Source: an uncultured Variovorax sp.
GTDB lineage: Bacteria; Pseudomonadota; Gammaproteobacteria; Burkholderiales; Burkholderiaceae
Length of the DNA: 6,420 nucleotides
Direction: 5' to 3'
NCBI GenBank assembly: GCA_946478645.1
Contig: CAMLCW010000296.1
Coordinates: forward strand, 1 to 6,420
Both the position numbers and the translations under genes were made by a program. Every line of letters starts with the position of its first letter. The stretch's first letter is position 1. The notes below the pieces were generated by a model that did not search any database, was not told the DNA's origin, and worked only from the letters and a program-made list of their open reading frames with translations. Below, piece by piece: positions 5,114-6,420 of the stretch.

Positions 5114-5611
5114 ATGAAAAAATACATCGCCGCCAGCGCCGTCGCCCTTGCCGTCGTGGCCGGCGTGGGCGTGTACTTCGGCTCGGGCGCCACGGCCGCG
5201 CCGGCATCGACCTTCGTGCTGCTCGACGGCAGCAAGAAAAGCACCGAGGACCTGAAAGGCAAGGTCACGCTGGTCAACTTCTGGGCCACGAGCTGCGTGA
5301 CCTGCGTGGCCGAGATGCCCAAGGTGATCGCCACCTACGACAAGTACAAGTCGCAGGGCTACGACACATTGGCCGTCGCGATGAGCTACGACCCGCCGAG
5401 CTACGTCGTCAATTTCGCCGAGACCCGCAAGCTGCCGTTCAAGGTGGCGATCGACAACACCGGCAGCGTGGCCCAGGCCTGGGGCGACGTGAAGCTCACG
5501 CCCACCACCTACCTCGTCAACAAGAAGGGCGAGATCGTCAAGCGCTATATCGGCGAACCCGACTTCGCCGAGCTCCACAAGCTGATCGAAAAGCTGCTCG
5601 CGGAGGCTTGA
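5114..5611 (+). CDS. TlpA/ResA-family membrane-anchored thiol-disulfide oxidoreductase
   Basis: This 165-residue thioredoxin-fold protein probably acts in the periplasm, reducing disulfides, for instance in cytochrome c maturation or oxidative defence. The N-terminus MKKYIAAS and a hydrophobic segment (5-22) form an uncleaved anchor or signal peptide. The fold begins with FVLLDGS (34-40) and KGKVTLVNFWATSC. The redox motif is Cys61-Val-Thr-Cys64 within WATSCVTCVAEMP, and the conserved cis-proline is Pro130 in LTPTTYLV. These are TlpA/AhpC-TSA features, and the CVTC dipeptide differs from the classic CGPC or CEPC. The ATG at 5114 has GGA 6 bases upstream; an in-frame start at 4997 would put a long non-signal extension in front and is rejected. 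It is divergent from the lipoprotein gene and convergent with the repeat-protein gene, so it is probably monocistronic. The specific partner is unknown. Confidence 0.93.
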   Translation: MKKYIAASAVALAVVAGVGVYFGSGATAAPASTFVLLDGSKKSTEDLKGKVTLVNFWATSCVTCVAEMPKVIATYDKYKSQGYDTLAVAMSYDPPSYVVNFAETRKLPFKVAIDNTGSVAQAWGDVKLTPTTYLVNKKGEIVKRYIGEPDFAELHKLIEKLLAEA

Positions 5612-5632
5612 GGCCGCACCCCGGGTGTGAAA

Positions 5633-5654
5633 AAGCCCGCCGGCTGGCGGGCTT
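5633..5654. terminator. Bidirectional intrinsic terminator between convergent genes
   Basis: AAGCCCGCC and GGCGGGCTT form a perfect 9-bp stem with the 4-base loop GGCT. Read on the minus strand the stem is followed by a run of five T (complement of the A run 5630-5634), a good terminator for the repeat-protein gene ending at 5678. Read on the plus strand it ends GGCTTGGATTTG, a weaker T stretch, 21 bases after the redoxin stop codon. Confidence 0.85.
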
Positions 5655-5677
5655 GGATTTGCACCCTTGCGCGTGGA

Positions 5678-6420
5678 TCAGCGCGCCGGGGTCTTCGCGC
5701 CTTCGGCGGCACGGTCATCGCAAGGTGCCTTGGCGGGCTCGGCGCTGAGCGCCTTCGCAGCGCCGGCTTTCGCGGACTCGGCGGGCTTCACGGCAGCGAC
5801 GGGTTTCACGGCAGCCACCGGCTTCGGTGCAGCGGCGGTTTCGGCCGTCGTTTCCTTGGCGGGCTCGATCGCCTTCAGGGGGACGAGCTTCGCACCGGCG
5901 TCCTTCGCGGCTTCAGCCGGCTTCACAGCAGCCACCGGCTTCGGGGCCACGGCGGGCTCGCTCGTGATTTCCTTGGCCTTCTCCGCAGGCTTGACGACCG
6001 GCTCCTTGGCGGGCTCGACCGCCTTCAGGGCGGCAGGCTTCGCAGTGGCATCCTTCGCGACCTCGGCCGGCTTCACAACAGCCAGTGGCTTCGGTGCCAC
6101 GGCCGCTTCCTTGGCCTTTTCTGCTGGCTTGACGCTCGGCTCCTTGGCAGGCTCGATTGCCTTCAAGGCGGCAGGCTTCGCACCGGCATCCTTCGCGACT
6201 TCGGCCGGCTTCACAGAAGCCAGCGGCTTCGGGGCCGCGGCGGCTTCGCTCGTCTCCTTGGCCTTTTCTGCCGGCTTGGCGATCGGCTCCTTGGCGGCCT
6301 CGACGGCCTTCACGGCGGCGGGCTTCGCGCCAGCTTCCTTGGCGACTTCGGCCGGCTTCACAGCAGTCAGCGGCTTCGGTGCCGCGGCGGCTTCGCTCGC
6401 CGTCTCCTTGGCCTTTTCTG
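5678..6420 (-). CDS. Lys/Ala/Pro/Glu-rich tandem-repeat protein (partial; N-terminus off the right edge)
   Basis: The last 246 residues are visible; the frame is open to the window edge, and the only start-like codon in the repeats near 6361 is a GTG that reads as an internal valine. The protein consists of tandem units of about 46-50 residues, each with EKAKE, APKPL or APKPV, VKPAEVAKDAGAKPAALKA and EPAKEPxxKPA. Four units are seen, the last decayed, followed by a short doubled VKPVAAVKPA and a non-repeat tail ending CDDRAAEGAKTPAR. Lys is balanced by Glu/Asp, so it is not simply basic like histone-H1-type AlgP proteins; it should be extended and disordered or helical. Function is unknown: a spacer or stalk (TonB/TolA-like linker), a nucleoid-associated tail or a granule-associated tail are all possible. 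The folded N-terminal domain that would decide this is outside the window. A terminator follows at 5654-5633. Confidence 0.8.
   Translation of the reverse strand, partial: EKAKETASEAAAAPKPLTAVKPAEVAKEAGAKPAAVKAVEAAKEPIAKPAEKAKETSEAAAAPKPLASVKPAEVAKDAGAKPAALKAIEPAKEPSVKPAEKAKEAAVAPKPLAVVKPAEVAKDATAKPAALKAVEPAKEPVVKPAEKAKEITSEPAVAPKPVAAVKPAEAAKDAGAKLVPLKAIEPAKETTAETAAAPKPVAAVKPVAAVKPAESAKAGAAKALSAEPAKAPCDDRAAEGAKTPAR
5984..6418 (-). repeat. Tandem coding repeats, three well-kept units of 138-150 bases
   Basis: Unit boundaries taken at EKAKE give 6418-6269 (50 codons), 6268-6122 (49 codons) and 6121-5984 (46 codons); a fourth, decayed unit runs from 5983 toward about 5850. DNA similarity between units is high, for example ttcggccggcttcaca and ccttggccttttctg recur on the plus strand. 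The differences in length are gains and losses of whole codons in the Ala/Ser/Glu part. The array probably continues to the right of the window. Confidence 0.85.

Noticed and set aside
4997..5611. A longer form (204 residues) of the redoxin starting at 4997
   Set aside because: The extension would bury the MKKY signal/anchor sequence and runs through both candidate promoter boxes; the 5114 ATG fits the family.
4096..5748. A 550-codon open frame on the plus strand spanning the EIIA gene, the lipoprotein and the redoxin gene
   Set aside because: It crosses three supported genes in wrong frames and includes the redoxin gene out of frame. The composition is Arg/Ala/Gly/Ser-rich without motifs.
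5678..6420. CRISPR array or non-coding satellite repeats at the right end
   Set aside because: Units are multiples of three, keep one open reading frame through at least 246 codons, and lack constant repeats with unique spacers. They are coding tandem repeats.
5678..6420. Naming the repeat protein AlgP or a histone-H1-like protein
   Set aside because: Those tails are KPAA-type and strongly basic. Here Glu/Asp nearly balance Lys in each unit and the N-terminal domain is missing, so the name is not supported.

Overview
The window is very GC-rich and dense with genes, and it reads as chromosomal DNA of a betaproteobacterium of the order Burkholderiales, most likely family Comamonadaceae (Variovorax-like). 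The basis is the compact set EIIA(Man type)-HPr-Enzyme I with no sugar permease gene, the strong G/C third-position codon bias, and the style of the small secreted proteins. The placement is inferred from protein character, not from a database match.

Layout, left to right. (1) Positions 1-1323, minus strand: a probable three-gene operon read right to left. It holds a Spy/CpxP-like periplasmic lipoprotein (1323-865), a DUF4260-type membrane protein (872-378) and the receiver domain of a response regulator cut by the left window edge (274-1). This looks like an envelope-stress or metal-responsive two-component locus whose remainder lies off the window. (2) Positions 1371-1757, minus strand: a small secreted protein with a 25-residue motif present twice. 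(3) Positions 1883-4382, minus strand: a phosphotransferase cluster in the order EIIA, ptsH (HPr), ptsI (Enzyme I), with a 32-base overlap between EIIA and ptsH and only 9 bases between ptsH and ptsI. No membrane IIC/IID component is visible, so the phosphorelay is more likely regulatory than a sugar importer. (4) Positions 4467-5006, minus strand: a lipoprotein of unknown function just upstream of the PTS cluster. (5) Positions 5114-5611, plus strand: a TlpA/ResA-like membrane-anchored thiol-disulfide protein, transcribed divergently from the lipoprotein. (6) Positions 5678 to past 6420, minus strand: the C-terminal part of a long Lys/Ala/Pro/Glu-rich protein built of tandem repeats of about 46-50 residues. 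It converges on the redoxin gene, and the two share a bidirectional terminator at 5633-5654.

The PTS proteins form one pathway (PEP to EI to HPr to EIIA). The Spy-like protein and the response regulator probably form one signalling unit. The other genes have no clear link to each other. No RNA genes, CRISPR arrays, insertion sequences or phage genes were seen. I found no clearly new system; the points most worth a second look are the repeat proteins, the DUF4260 gene inside the Spy/response-regulator operon, and the extended charged linker in Enzyme I.
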